64,000 bases of DNA, taken from assembly GCA_032622095.1 (NCBI GenBank), contig CP136065.1, positions 58,711,949-58,775,948 on the forward strand, given 5' to 3'. Below are positions 20,720-33,800 of this stretch, one piece after another (position 1 is the stretch's first letter; each line of letters starts with the position of its first letter). The DNA is from Siphonodentalium dalli. Taxonomy: Eukaryota > Mollusca > Scaphopoda > Gadilida > Siphonodentaliidae. The position numbers were made by a program, and so were the translations under genes. Under the pieces are notes generated by a model. It did no database searches and was not told where the DNA came from. It saw nothing but the letters and a program-made list of their open reading frames with translations.

Positions 20720-20977
20720 TCATCTTGATTATGCATTTTATCTTCTGCAAATTGGGGGATATATCACTGCTACAAAATTCCCAGGATTTGAGACAACAAA
20801 CATTATTGAGTCACATGAGTGTACCAACTCACTTTCTTACAAAACAATAAGGACAAACACGGCTCAATATAAGAACTCATTCTTTGTCAAAACAATCATC
20901 GAATGGAATCACCTGGAGGACATGGACAGCGCATGTGATATAACATCCACAACAACATTAACTGGTTCACTGCTAAA
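20720..20977. other. Intergenic, no feature seen
   Basis: A short stretch between two MITEs. ATCGAATGGAATCACCTGGAG (20898-20918) and its surroundings vaguely recall the C-terminal part of a retrotransposon frame, but are too short to call. Confidence 0.35.
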
Positions 20978-21196
20978 TACAGTAATGCCCTAATTAATCG
21001 ACTCCTTTAACCACAGCAGAATTATGGGTAACTTTTCAGGATTTAGTCGGAAATATGGCTTGTTGCCATTCATCGGAAAGCTCTCCCCGAGAGCTTTCTG
21101 ATGAATGGCAACAAGCCATATTTCCGACTAAATCCTGAAAAGTTACCCATAATTCTGCTGTGGTTAAAGGAGTCGATTAATTAGGGCATTACTGTA
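20978..21196. mobile_element. MITE family G, copy 3 (near-perfect 219-bp palindrome)
   Basis: TACAGTAATGCCCTAATTAA at the left and TTAATTAGGGCATTACTGTA at the right. The arms match almost base for base to the centre AAGCTCTCCCCGAGAGCTTT. The TA flank and CAGTA terminus point to Tc1/mariner-like. Confidence 0.95.
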
Positions 21197-21332
21197 TTCT
21201 ACACTTACACATAATGAAATGTGTATATATATTTCAATAAACTGAAAATCATTGAATTTTATGCTCGGAGTAGGTAATTTACTGCATTTGCACCCTTTTC
21301 TCAAATTTTACCGCCACATATATACATTTGTG

Positions 21333-21682
21333 ATTAGGTTATGAGCCTGGATGTCTCATTATTGGCAATTGTGATGAGCCTGTATGTCCCACTAGGCTAT
21401 GTTTGTGAGTCTGGATGTCTCATTAGGCTATCAGTGATGGTTATGGGCCTGGGTGTCTCATTAGGCTATGTTATGAGCCTGGTTGTCTCATTAGGCTATG
21501 GTCATGAACCTGGTTGTCAGATCAGGTTATGGTTATGAGTCTGTTGTCAGACTCTGTGATGGTTATGAATTTGTTTTTCAGAATAGGTTATGGTTGTGAG
21601 TCTGGTTGTCAAATTAGGTTATGGATATGAGCCTGAATGTCCGATTAGGTTATGGATATGAGTTTGGTTGTCGGACGCTGTT
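21333..21682 (+). repeat. Degenerate tandem repeat, ~30-40 bp units
   Basis: About ten imperfect units of the type GGTTATGAGCCTGGATGTCTCATTA. Similarity decays toward the right end. Confidence 0.85.
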
Positions 21683-22089
21683 GTTGGGCCAAACAATGTC
21701 ATTTTTCTCAAAATGTTCGCAATAGAAATTCCTTTTCTGCCAATTTTATCGGTTGGCATCCATTCAAATTTCACAATATCCCAATTTGATTATATATGTA
21801 ACAATATTTCAAAAATATTACCTGACAAACTCTATTTAAATGATTAAACTAAACAAGCAATACAGTGTTTTCGCCAAAGCCCAGATCTGGGCTTCCAGCA
21901 CTCTTACATAGGGTCCAAATATGGGCTTTCAGCACTGAACCAGTTAACAGCTTAAGTCATCCAATGGTGCACCTACAGCCAAATCAAGGCTTCTACACCT
22001 AACAACATACAGATACAGATATAGAAACTGAAGAGAAAGGGAAAAGTAACTGAAAACAATGTTTATATGAGATTATATATAGTTCCCAG
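21683..22089. other. Intergenic, no feature seen
   Basis: A local direct repeat, CCCAGATCTGGGCTTCCAGCAC and TCCAAATATGGGCTTTCAGCAC near 21880-21935. No gene. Confidence 0.4.
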
Positions 22090-22235
22090 AAGATGAGGCC
22101 TAATCAGAATGAGGTCCCCAGATGGTGAATCTAGTGATGTTACCCCACTGTACATGGTAGCTTCACTAAATTCGCCCTTTGGGGACCTCGTTCTGCAAAT
22201 GACAGACACACTTATTCAAGGCTTGGTTAGAGGAC
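22090..22235 (+). mobile_element. Foldback element E, copy 4
   Basis: GAAGATGAGGCCTAATCAGAA, then foldback GAGGTCCCCAGATGGTGAAT ... GGGGACCTCGTTCTGCAAA and the end ACACACTTATTCAAGGCTTG. Right half only. Confidence 0.8.
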
Positions 22236-22693
22236 GTACTGTTTACATTGAAACCATAACAGGGACGCGAACAAACAATACAAAATAAAACCCTGAGCCA
22301 TTGCATCAGGCGTTTATATATGACTCGAAATTTTTTCCAATGGGAGTGATAAGCCAATCTAAGTACTAATTGTATAGTGTGGTCATATACTCATGTTGGA
22401 ACTTGTCTGTAAATTGCTCAATGCACTATACGCCCTTTATATAGCCGGACCGGTACTTGTTGTTATGTGTGGGTTTCACTATTGATATTTAGTGTCTGTA
22501 GATTAAGACCATTAAGGCATGATCGTTTAGAGCACTGAATCGTATTGTCTTCTTGTCGAGGAGTGGTTTATATTGTTTCAAGACATAAATATTATGAATA
22601 TTAATTTGACCTTCAGCATAAGTCATCAAACATGCCATGCAGAGAATGACTGATAATTTGGTCAAATAAAAACATTTTTGAGAGATTATCCTA
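22236..22693. other. Intergenic, no gene
   Basis: AAAACCCTGAGCCATTGCAT at 22288 is a crumb of family B. No other feature recognised. Confidence 0.4.
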
Positions 22694-23323
22694 TTAACCC
22701 TTTCTATACTAAATGGATTCTCCAACTCAGTCATAAAAAGTATGCATTGGGATGGTCTATCATTCATCTGGAGGTGTGTTCAGGAAAAAATAAGCAGATG
22801 ATAGACAGACGAAATGATAATACAAGTAAAGAAGAATTTATATTATTGGTGGAAATGTGTGCCTGTCATTTGCAGAATGAGGTCCCCAGAGGGTGAATTT
22901 AGTGACGCTAGCAGGCTAGCATCACTAAATTCACCCTCTGGGAACCTCATTCTGCATGGCCTCATCTTCTATGGGAGACAGACTCAGACACCAGTTCCCA
23001 AATGGTGAATATTGTGATGTACACCCATTGAGAACCTCGATTATGCAATGTGTCGTCTGGCAATTAGAGTAGAGAAACTAAATAAAAAAGAAATAGAATC
23101 TATGTGAGAGAAGTTTCTATAGAAATTTGATAATAAATAAACTTTCCAGAGAAGATGAGGCCTAAGCAGAATAAGGCCCACAGAGGGTGAATTTAGTGAT
23201 GCTAGCCTGCTATACAGGATAGCATCACTAAATTCACCCTCTGGGGACCTCATTCTGCAAATGTCAGGCTTGTTCCTTGTGGATAACTACTCATCAATGA
23301 GTGTTTAGTATATAAAGGGTTAA
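22694..23323 (+). mobile_element. MITE family C, copy 2, split by element E5
   Basis: TTAA lies at 22694-22697 and 23320-23323. The left part CCCTTTCTATACTAAATGGA ... GAAATG stops at about 22857. The right part resumes with CTACTCATCAATGAGTGTTT and ends ATAAAGGG|TTAA. Confidence 0.88.
22858..23275 (+). mobile_element. Foldback element E, copy 5 (two foldbacks plus middle)
   Basis: Left foldback 22858-22960, middle segment (GGTGAATATTGTGATGTACA, AAAGAAATAGAATCTATGTG, AACTTTCCAGAGAAGATGAG), right foldback 23165-23275 ending GCAAATGTCAGGCTTG. The two foldbacks are inverted copies of each other. Confidence 0.85.
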
Positions 23324-23564
23324 ATGTCTCTTATTCATGCACATTAATGGACATAGACAGAATAGAATTTGACTCTGGACCATTGTGGAACAGACAATGG
23401 TATCTTAGATCGATCTCACTGCTTCAGTCATTGTGTAACGAACTTGGATTGTGTTCATATCCCATCTGATTGTCTGCTGTATTGCTTCACCTGGGTCTAA
23501 AATAGGTATAAATTGCCTCCAGTTTGTAACTTCCATTTAGATTAACGAAGTTGTGGGTGGAACC
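23324..23564. other. Intergenic, no feature seen
   Basis: Ends with AGTTTGTAACTTCCATTTAG, repeated at about 25651, which suggests that an E flank was duplicated. Confidence 0.35.
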
Positions 23565-23745
23565 CTGAGTTTAGTGTGCCTGTCATTTGCAGAATGAGGT
23601 TCCCAGAGGGTGAATTTAGTAACGCGGGCTAGCATTACTAAATTCACCCTCTGGGGACCTCATTCTGCTTAGGCCTCATCTTCTCTGGAGAGTTTCTTTA
23701 TTAAATTTCTATAGAAAATTCGTCACAGATTCTATTTATTTTTTA
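23565..23745 (+). mobile_element. Foldback element E, copy 6
   Basis: CTGAGTTTAGTGTGCCTGTC, foldback GAGGTTCCCAGAGGGTGAAT ... TCACCCTCTGGGGACCTC, then the right-hand middle segment CATCTTCTCTGGAGAGTTTC in reverse. Confidence 0.8.
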
Positions 23746-23749
23746 TTTT

Positions 23750-24110
23750 TACCCATACCATAGTATGGTAAACATTGTGTCGGTGTCACGAATGGACCAC
23801 TCGTCGTTAGTCCGTCGTCTGTCTGTCTGTTCGTAGACACTTTACGCATGGTGCGATAACTCAAACATTTTCTATCTGATCGGAATCAAATTTTGTATAT
23901 GAATTTATCAGCCCAAAATACAGATCGAGTTCGAATATGGGTTTGATCCGACTATTTTTAACTGAGTTATGGCCCTTTTTCTAAAATAATATTCACTCTT
24001 AAAAAAAATAATAATAATTTGAAAAACTAACACCATTATAACTCCGCCAAGTGTACCCTGAGTCAGCACACCAAATTTGGTTTAAATCGGTCCAAAATAT
24101 TGTGTTATGT
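23750..24110 (+). repeat. Repeat related to family P
   Basis: ACCATAGTATGGTAAACATT, GTCCGTCGTCTGTCTGTCTG, TTCGTAGACACTTTACGC, GATCGAGTTCGAATATGGGT, GTTATGGCCCTTTTTCTA. The last two phrases recur at 26250-26300. Dispersed, non-coding. Confidence 0.55.
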
Positions 24111-24641
24111 ACTGGTAAATTTGTTTGGAGCGACATCAAACCCAATTCACCAATTTCATCCCATGCCTTTGGACTACTTAGCTATATTATTTTCTGATGT
24201 CTCTTATGCCAATGTGCAGATAAAGAAAGCTATGGTATCTAATTTAAACAAAAGTTTCAACAATATACATCACATGCTGTTAAAGACATATTATGTACTT
24301 GTTCGGGTGTGTGAAACTGATCAGTTAGTAACCAGACTCTATGCAAACTGGAGGAATGTAGCATATTACTAACATCTGAAGCAAATCGACCGTACCACTC
24401 CATAGAAAACATCGTCTGAACTATGCTCAATTGTAAATATTTACTACTCGATTCGGGACGCATCTATCGGCGATAAACTAATGAAAATGATTTCGCCATC
24501 GAGAGTGACTGCATTTAATTAATGTATAAGAATGGTGGTGTGTGTTGTCAATTTGGAAATAATATTTGTAAAAATTACTACTTTGATCAAGATTATACTC
24601 CATTTCTATTTGATCACACAACCGGAGTGTTTCACATCACT
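24111..24641. other. Intergenic, no gene supported
   Basis: Open frames of 68-98 codons exist on both strands, but none shows a known motif, and the longest + frame runs into MITE A3. Confidence 0.4.
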
Positions 24642-24894
24642 TTAACCCTTTACCCAACAGAACGGCCCTGTGCCAATGCATTCTCTTATATATGCGAGTC
24701 GACCTATGGTCGACTCGCATATATAAGAGAATGCATTGGCACAGGGCTTAACTGTAACCATCACAATGTGGTCAATGAACCGGTTCCAATGATATCCATA
24801 TTTGTATGGTGTTATTGAGACAGACCGAAGATATTTTAGGCTGTTGAAGCTTTATTTTGGGCGTTTTTGGCCGGTTTGTTGGGTAAAGGGTTAA
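24642..24894 (+). mobile_element. MITE family A, copy 3 (collapsed, single hairpin)
   Basis: TTAA lies at 24642-24645 and 24891-24894. The ends match A1. Only one hairpin remains, and it is a perfect palindrome: GCGAGTCGACCTATGGTCGACTCGC at its core (24694-24718). Its left arm matches hairpin 1 and its right arm matches hairpin 2 of the full element, so about 150 bp between the two loops is missing. Confidence 0.95.
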
Positions 24895-25145
24895 CAGTAG
24901 ACTAGAACAACACTCTACAGATGGTCTGAGGTCATTATAAATGTTATTGGTTTCATAGAGATGCCAGCCTTTAACATAAACAATGCCTGTGATTTATTGA
25001 CAGCTCTGCTGTATAATTGATACTAATGGGTCAGCAGTGAGGTGTTTATCTTGATGGCTGTTGTTGGTAGAATTTGATACATTATCATTGTAAACTTAAA
25101 TTGGAATCTCTTGACCAAGTATTCCATGTCCAGGTCACCTTTTCA
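24895..25145. other. Intergenic, no feature seen
   Basis: No repeat or gene recognised. Confidence 0.4.
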
Positions 25146-25235
25146 CATTTAACCCAAGGCTGTGGTGGTGCAGCATTATAGATCCTGTTCCAGTGCATTC
25201 TCTTATATAAATGCGAGTGACCCATAAATTCCAAT
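25146..25235 (-). mobile_element. MITE family B, terminal fragment
   Basis: TTAACCCAAGGCTGTGGTGG, GCAGCATTATAGATCCTGTT, CCAGTGCATTCTCTTATATA. Cut within the first hairpin arm. Confidence 0.75.
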
Positions 25236-25379
25236 AATTTGTGCTATGTACATTGTCTATAATAGTACATAACAGTATACTCTATAATTCAACATCAAAA
25301 CTCTCATTTATAATTCCGATCAGAGTGATTTACTATCGCTAAGAGATGGGTTAACATCTGCCGATCGTGATCGTCCTCT

Positions 25380-25640
25380 CGTTAGATTAGTTTCTCTATA
25401 TCCCCAAATTGGCAGAGGACACATTGCATAATCGTGGTTCCCAATGGATGTACATCACAATATTCACCATTTGGGAACTTCAGAATGAGTCTATGTCTCC
25501 CATAGCAGATGAGACCATGCAGAATGAGGTTTCAAGAGGGTGATGCTAGCTATGCGGGATAACGTCACTAAATTCACCCTCTGGGGACCTCATTGTGCAA
25601 ATGACAGGCACATTAAACTCAGGCTTGAAAATAGGTATAA
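25380..25640 (-). mobile_element. Foldback element E, copy 7
   Basis: Reverse middle segment (TAGTTTCTCTATATCCCCAA, GATGTACATCACAATATTCA, TCTCCCATAGCAGATGAG), then a damaged foldback (GCAGAATGAGGTTTCAAGAG ... TCACCCTCTGGGGACCTC), ending GGCACATTAAACTCAGGCTT. Confidence 0.8.
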
Positions 25641-27779
25641 ATTTCCTGCAGTTTGTAACTTCAATTTAGTTGAGCAAAGTTGTGGGTGGGGGTGGGGAGT
25701 GGCTGTATAGTGGAATCATCTTGTCTGTCTGTCCGTTTTTAGATACAACTTTTCAGGCCCGGGAGCATATGTCATAATTTTCTCGACAATGGCACTGGAA
25801 ATTTATAATTCACTTTATTTCTATATTTTGCAACGATATCAGCAAGCTATTAGTCTAATGAGCTATCCCAACAACACATGGGATCTCAAACAGATTTGTT
25901 TTAAGAAGATTATGGTGATCAAATTTTACAACATGGAAAAAAGGTGACCGAAGTCACTTGAACACTTATATCTTAACATTCATAATTATATGGGGATACG
26001 ATTCATAGTGAGCTGGCAAAAGTGATACATACTAGGAGCTCATTCACTATTTTTTTTGGTTGAGTTATACATGTATAGTTATATATACTCCATTATACAG
26101 CCCTTTTTCAATTTAGAATTTTACATGATTTGATAACATTTTGGTTCCCTATCAATACTAAACTCCAGTTTGGATTATTTGATCCTAACCAAAGTTGCTA
26201 TCGTTCTATATGTGTGTTTCTTACTCAAATTCTTAGCAAAAAATACAGACCAAGTTCGAATATGGGTTTTAGTCAAATAGTTTTTGCATGAGTTATGGCC
26301 CTTGTTTAACTAACCGGATTTATAACATTTTGGGTTCCGACCAATAACTCTGGAATAGGTTATTTGCTCGCAGCTGAAGTTGGTTTGTTCGTACCAAAAA
26401 TACAGGTTAAGTTCGAATATGGGTCTGGCCCAGTGATTTTTATAACATTTTTATTGGCAAACAAAGGGGCGTATTTAGCCATGCCCCAGCAGTAATCTTG
26501 TTTTGAAATATAACTAACATCACCAAGGGTACAGGTGCACCTGCAAGTGTGAGGTCGGTTATGATGCCTGTGCACCTGAAGTACAAGCACTGAAATGGCT
26601 GACTGTTGAGAGTATTGACCCCTGATAGAATCAATTAATAATCATTTTCTGAATAGACTAATAAATATATGGATAATATCATGGGTGATCAAATAGCCAC
26701 ACTTATTGGTGATTTTACTGATATGGTTGGTGGGGAAATTAATTCTTTATGTTATGCTGGGTTATTGTGTTAATTGTTTATGATTTCTCCAGCTGTTGGG
26801 CCCAATCTGTGTTTGAGCTGTCGGAAGGAAATTTCATATTTTATTGATCTTGTCTATAAAAGTGGCACCAATAGCCTATATTATCAATACTGATAAGCAT
26901 GTTGCTTTGTTAAATCGTTTTGTAGTTATTGTTCATGATTTTTTTTATTTTAGTACTCAATTTGCCATAATTTTTCGTGGGCTGCGTAACCATAACAATT
27001 TTGTATTTGTAACAAATAGACTCTCATAGTTCCCTGGGGCCATGCAAACCTTGAATAGTCTTCAATTTGAAAAATGGCCAGTCATTTGGGGAATTGTATA
27101 GCCTTTTCTGGCAGTATATGCACCATTCACATGACCAGGGATTCCACCAGGGGTTGGGGAATGGGGCCCCTATAGCCTCTTGGGGAAATCTCTATCCTTC
27201 AAACAACTGAATACGATCTAATATCAGTAAATCAGTTATTAATTTAAGTCCATATTTCTGAAGTAGAAAAAAGAGTTAAGTAATGTAAGAGTGGTCATTT
27301 GGCACTGTATAATGTTGATAGTGTCGGTGCTGTAAAGGCTGCGACGAGAATGTCCAGTTAAATCCGTGGGTAAAATAAGTCGACTGAGAATTTTCCATAC
27401 CGCCACAAATAAAAGTAGAGGAAACTGCTTGTAATTTATATCTATGGCAGACTTCACTACATTCATGAAAACATTTTTATGCTATGAAATATTCCTGAAT
27501 AATTTTCCCTAAAAATGGTTCAATAGTGGTCAGCGTTAGCTAATAAATAAAACTATCTTAGTTTATCATTCCCTATTGGTTTGATTGTGTGGGAGATACA
27601 AGGTGACATTGGCTTTCATCTGTGGATCAGGTATATGTCAGAGGAGGAATTTATGCATGGGGAAAGGTGCATTAAAGGGGACCCCCTGTCTCTCTAACGG
27701 AAACCCTGCCATGACCCATAACTGAAGAACTTTAAAAATCAGGAAAATAATCAAGATATAGCAGCACTACATCAACCTC
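25641..27779. other. Intergenic, diverged P-like remains, no gene
   Basis: GTATAGTGGAATCATCTTGT and CTGTCTGTCCGTTTTTAGAT at 25708-25745, and GACCAAGTTCGAATATGGGT at 26246, are P-type phrases. AACAAATCTGTTTGAGATCC and CTCATAGTTCCCTGG stretches are unassigned. Two overlapping minus-strand frames at 26360-26634 derive from P-like text. No supported gene. Confidence 0.4.
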
Positions 27780-27805
27780 AAGGGACCTCATTCTGCAAAT
27801 GTCAG
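27780..27805 (+). mobile_element. Fragment of element E abutting the satellite
   Basis: GGGACCTCATTCTGCAAATG followed by TCAG is the right arm of element E. The first satellite unit begins 3 bp later. Confidence 0.75.
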
Positions 27806-27807
27806 AT

Positions 27808-30800
27808 GCTCTATACCCAGATGTAGTGATGTCATATAAACACGCGATATACCCAGATGTAGTGATGTCATATAAACACGCTAGATATACCGAGATGTAG
27901 TGATGTCATATAAACACGCTAGATATACCGAGATGTAGTGATGTCATATAAACACGCGATATACCCAGATGTAGTGATGTCATATAAACACGCTAGATAT
28001 ACCGAGATGTAGTGATGTCATATAAACACGCTAGATATACCGAGATGTAGTGATGTCATATAAACACGCGATATACCCAGATGTAGTGATGTCATATAAA
28101 CACGCTAGATATACCGAGATGTAGTGATGTCATATAAACACGCTAGATATACCGAGATGTAGTGATGTCATATAAACACGCGATATACCCAGATGTAGTG
28201 ATGTCATATAAACACGCTCTATACCCAGATGTAGTGATGTCATATAAACACGCTCTATACCCAGATGTAGTGATGTCATATAAACACGCTAGATATACCG
28301 AGATGTAGTGATGTCATATAAACACGCGATATACCCAGATGTAGTGATGTCATATAAACACGCTCTATACCCAGATGTAGTGATGTCATATAAACACGCT
28401 CTATACCCAGATGTAGTGATGTCATATAAACACGCGATATACCCAGATGTAGTGATGTCATATAAACACGCTCTATACCCAGATGTAGTGATGTCATATA
28501 AACACGCTCTATACCCAGATGTAGTGATGTCATATAAACACGCTCTATACCCAGATGTAGTGATGTCATATAAACACGCGATATACCCAGATGTAGTGAT
28601 GTCATATAAACACGCTCTATACCCAGATGTAGTGATGTCATATAAACACGCTCTATACCCAGATGTAGTGATGTCATATAAACACGCTCTATACCCAGAT
28701 GTAGTGATGTCATATAAACACGCGATATACCCAGATGTAGTGATGTCATATAAACACGCTCTATACCCAGATGTAGTGATGTCATATAAACACGCTCTAT
28801 ACCCAGATGTAGTGATGTCATATAAACACGCTCTATACCCAGATGTAGTGATGTCATATAAACACGCTCTATACCCAGATGTAGTGATGTCATATAAACA
28901 CGCGATATACCCAGATGTAGTGATGTCATATAAACACGCTCTATACCCAGATGTAGTGATGTCATATAAACACGCTCTATACCCAGATGTAGTGATGTCA
29001 TATAAACACGCTCTATACCCAGATGTAGTGATGTCATATAAACACGCGATATACCCAGATGTAGTGATGTCATATAAACACGCGATATACCCAGATGTAG
29101 TGATGTCATATAAACACGCTCTATACCCAGATGTAGTGATGTCATATAAACACGCTCTATACCCAGATGTAGTGATGTCATATAAACACGCTAGATATAC
29201 CCAGATGTAGTGATGTCATATAAACACGCTCTATACCCAGATGTAGTGATGTCATATAAACACGCGATATACCCAGATGTAGTGATGTCATATAAACACG
29301 CTAGATATACCCAGATGTAGTGATGTCATATAAACACGCTCTATACCCAGATGTAGTGATGTCATATAAACACGCGATATACCCAGATGTAGTGATGTCA
29401 TATAAACACGCGATATACCCAGATGTAGTGATGTCATATAAACACGCTCTATACCCAGATGTAGTGATGTCATATAAACACGCTCTATACCCAGATGTAG
29501 TGATGTCATATAAACACGCTCTATACCCAGATGTAGTGATGTCATATAAACACGCTCTATACCCAGATGTAGTGATGTCATATAAACACGCTCTATACCC
29601 AGATGTAGTGATGTCATATAAACACGCGATATACCCAGATGTAGTGATGTCATATAAACACGCGATATACCCAGATGTAGTGATGTCATATAAACACGCT
29701 CTATACCCAGATGTAGTGATGTCATATAAACACGCTCTATACCCAGATGTAGTGATGTCATATAAACACGCTCTATACCCAGATGTAGTGATGTCATATA
29801 AACACGCTCTATACCCAGATGTAGTGATGTCATATAAACACGCTCTATACCCAGATGTAGTGATGTCATATAAACACGCTCTATACCCAGATGTAGTGAT
29901 GTCATATAAACACGCTCTATACCCAGATGTAGTGATGTCATATAAACACGCTCTATACCCAGATGTAGTGATGTCATATAAACACGCTAGATATACCCAG
30001 ATGTAGTGATGTCATATAAACACGCTCTATACCCAGATGTAGTGATGTCATATAAACACGCTCTATACCCAGATGTAGTGATGTCATATAAACACGCTCT
30101 ATACCCAGATGTAGTGATGTCATATAAACACGCTAGATATACCCAGATGTAGTGATGTCATATAAACACGCTCTATACCCAGATGTAGTGATGTCATATA
30201 AACACGCTAGATATACCCAGATGTAGTGATGTCATATAAACACGCTCTATACCCAGATGTAGTGATGTCATATAAACACGCTCTATACCCAGATGTAGTG
30301 ATGTCATATAAACACGCTCTATACCCAGATGTAGTGATGTCATATAAACACGCTAGATATACCCAGATGTAGTGATGTCATATAAACACGCTCTATACCC
30401 AGATGTAGTGATGTCATATAAACACGCTCTATACCCAGATGTAGTGATGTCATATAAACACGCTCTATACCCAGATGTAGTGATGTCATATAAACACGCT
30501 CTATACCCAGATGTAGTGATGTCATATAAACACGCTCTATACCCAGATGTAGTGATGTCATATAAACACGCTCTATACCCAGATGTAGTGATGTCATATA
30601 AACACGCTCTATACCCAGATGTAGTGATGTCATATAAACACGCTAGATATACCCAGATGTAGTGATGTCATATAAACACGCTCTATACCCAGATGTAGTG
30701 ATGTCATATAAACACGCTCTATACCCAGATGTAGTGATGTCATATAAACACGCTCTATACCCAGATGTAGTGATGTCATATAAACACGCTCTATACCCAG

Positions 30801-33800
30801 ATGTAGTGATGTCATATAAACACGCTCTATACCCAGATGTAGTGATGTCATATAAACACGCTCTATACCCAGATGTAGTGATGTCATATAAACACGCTCT
30901 ATACCCAGATGTAGTGATGTCATATAAACACGCTCTATACCCAGATGTAGTGATGTCATATAAACACGCTCTATACCGAGATGTAGTGATGTCATATAAA
31001 CACGCTCTATACCGAGATGTAGTGATGTCATATAAACACGCTCTATACCCAGATGTAGTGATGTCATATACACACGCTCTATACCCAGATGTAGTGATGT
31101 CATATAAACACGCTCTATACCCAGATGTAGTGATGTCATATAAACACGCTCTATACCCAGATGTAGTGATGTCATATAAACACGCTCTATACCCAGATGT
31201 AGTGATGTCATATAAACACGCTCTATACCCAGATGTAGTGATGTCATATAAACACGCTCTATACCCAGATGTAGTGATGTCATATACACACGCTCTATAC
31301 CCAGATGTAGTGATGTCATATAAACACGCTCTATACCCAGATGTAGTGATGTCATATAAACACGCTCTATACCCAGATGTAGTGATGTCATATACACACG
31401 CTCTATACCCAGATGTAGTGATGTCATATAAACACGCTCTATACCCAGATGTAGTGATGTCATATAAACACGCTCTATACCCAGATGTAGTGATGTCATA
31501 TACACACGCTCTATACCCAGATGTAGTGATGTCATATAAACACGCTCTATACCCAGATGTAGTGATGTCATATACACACGCGATATACCCAGATGTAGTG
31601 ATGTCATATAAACACGCTCTATACCCAGATGTAGTGATGTCATATAAACACGCTCTATACCCAGATGTAGTGATGTCATATAAACACGCTCTATACCCAG
31701 ATGTAGTGATGTCATATACACACGCGATATACCCAGATGTAGTGATGTCATATAAACACGCTCTATACCCAGATGTAGTGATGTCATATAAACACGCTCT
31801 ATACCCAGATGTAGTGATGTCATATAAACACGCTCTATACCCAGATGTAGTGATGTCATATAAACACGCTCTATACCCAGATGTAGTGATGTCATATAAA
31901 CACGCTCTATACCCAGATGTAGTGATGTCATATAAACACGCTCTATACCCAGATGTAGTGATGTCATATAAACACGCTCTATACCCAGATGTAGTGATGT
32001 CATATAAACACGCGATATACCCAGATGTAGTGATGTCATATAAACACGCTCTATACCCAGATGTAGTGATGTCATATAAATACGCTCTATACCCAGATGT
32101 AGTGATGTCATATAAACACGCTCTATACCCAGATGTAGTGATGTCATATAAACACGCTCTATACCCAGATGTAGTGATGTCATATAAACACGCTCTATAC
32201 CCAGATGTAGTGATGTCATATAAACACGCGATATACCCAGATGTAGTGATGTCATATAAACACGCGATATACCCAGATGTAGTGATGTCATATAAACACG
32301 CGATATACCCAGATGTAGTGATGTCATATAAACACGCTCTATACCCAGATGTAGTGATGTCATATAAACACGCTCTATACCCAGATGTAGTGATGTCATA
32401 TAAACACGCTCTATACCCAGATGTAGTGATGTCATATAAACACGCTCTATACCGAGATGTAGTGATGTCATATAAACACGCTCTATACCCAGATGTAGTG
32501 ATGTCATATAAACACGCTAGATATACCCAGATGTAGTGATGTCATATAAACACGCTCTATACCGAGATGTAGTGATGTCATATAAACACGCTCTATACCC
32601 AGATGTAGTGATGTCATATAAACACGCTCTATACCCAGATGTAGTGATGTCATATAAACACGCTCTATACCCAGATGTAGTGATGTCATATAAACACGCT
32701 CTATACCCAGATGTAGTGATGTCATATAAACACGCTCTATACCCAGATGTAGTGATGTCATATAAACACGCTCTATACCCAGATGTAGTGATGTCATATA
32801 AATACGCTCTATACCCAGATGTAGTGATGTCATATAAACACGCTCTATACCCAGATGTAGTGATGTCATATAAACACGCTCTATACCCAGATGTAGTGAT
32901 GTCATATAAACACGCTCTATACCCAGATGTAGTGATGTCATATAAACACGCTCTATACCGAGATGTAGTGATGTCATATAAACACGCTCTATACCCAGAT
33001 GTAGTGATGTCATATAAACACGCTCTATACCCAGATGTAGTGATGTCATATAAACACGCTCTATACCCAGATGTAGTGATGTCATATAAACACGCTCTAT
33101 ACCGAGATGTAGTGATGTCATATAAACACGCTCTATACCCAGATGTAGTGATGTCATATAAACACGCTCTATACCCAGATGTAGTGATGTCATATAAACA
33201 CGCTCTATACCCAGATGTAGTGATGTCATATAAACACGCTCTATACCCAGATGTAGTGATGTCATATAAACACGCTCTATACCCAGATGTAGTGATGTCA
33301 TATAAACACGCGATATACCCAGATGTAGTGATGTCATATAAACACGCTCTATACCCAGATGTAGTGATGTCATATAAACACGCTCTATACCCAGATGTAG
33401 TGATGTCATATAAACACGCTCTATACCCAGATGTAGTGATGTCATATAAACACGCGATATACCCAGATGTAGTGATGTCATATAAACACGCTCTATACCC
33501 AGATGTAGTGATGTCATATAAACACGCGATATACCCAGATGTAGTGATGTCATATAAACACGCTCTATACCCAGATGTAGTGATGTCATATAAACACGCT
33601 CTATACCCAGATGTAGTGATGTCATATAAACACGCGATATACCCAGATGTAGTGATGTCATATAAACACGCTCTATACCCAGATGTAGTGATGTCATATA
33701 AACACGCTCTATACCCAGATGTAGTGATGTCATATAAACACGCTCTATACCCAGATGTAGTGATGTCATATAAACACGCGATATACCCAGATGTAGTGAT

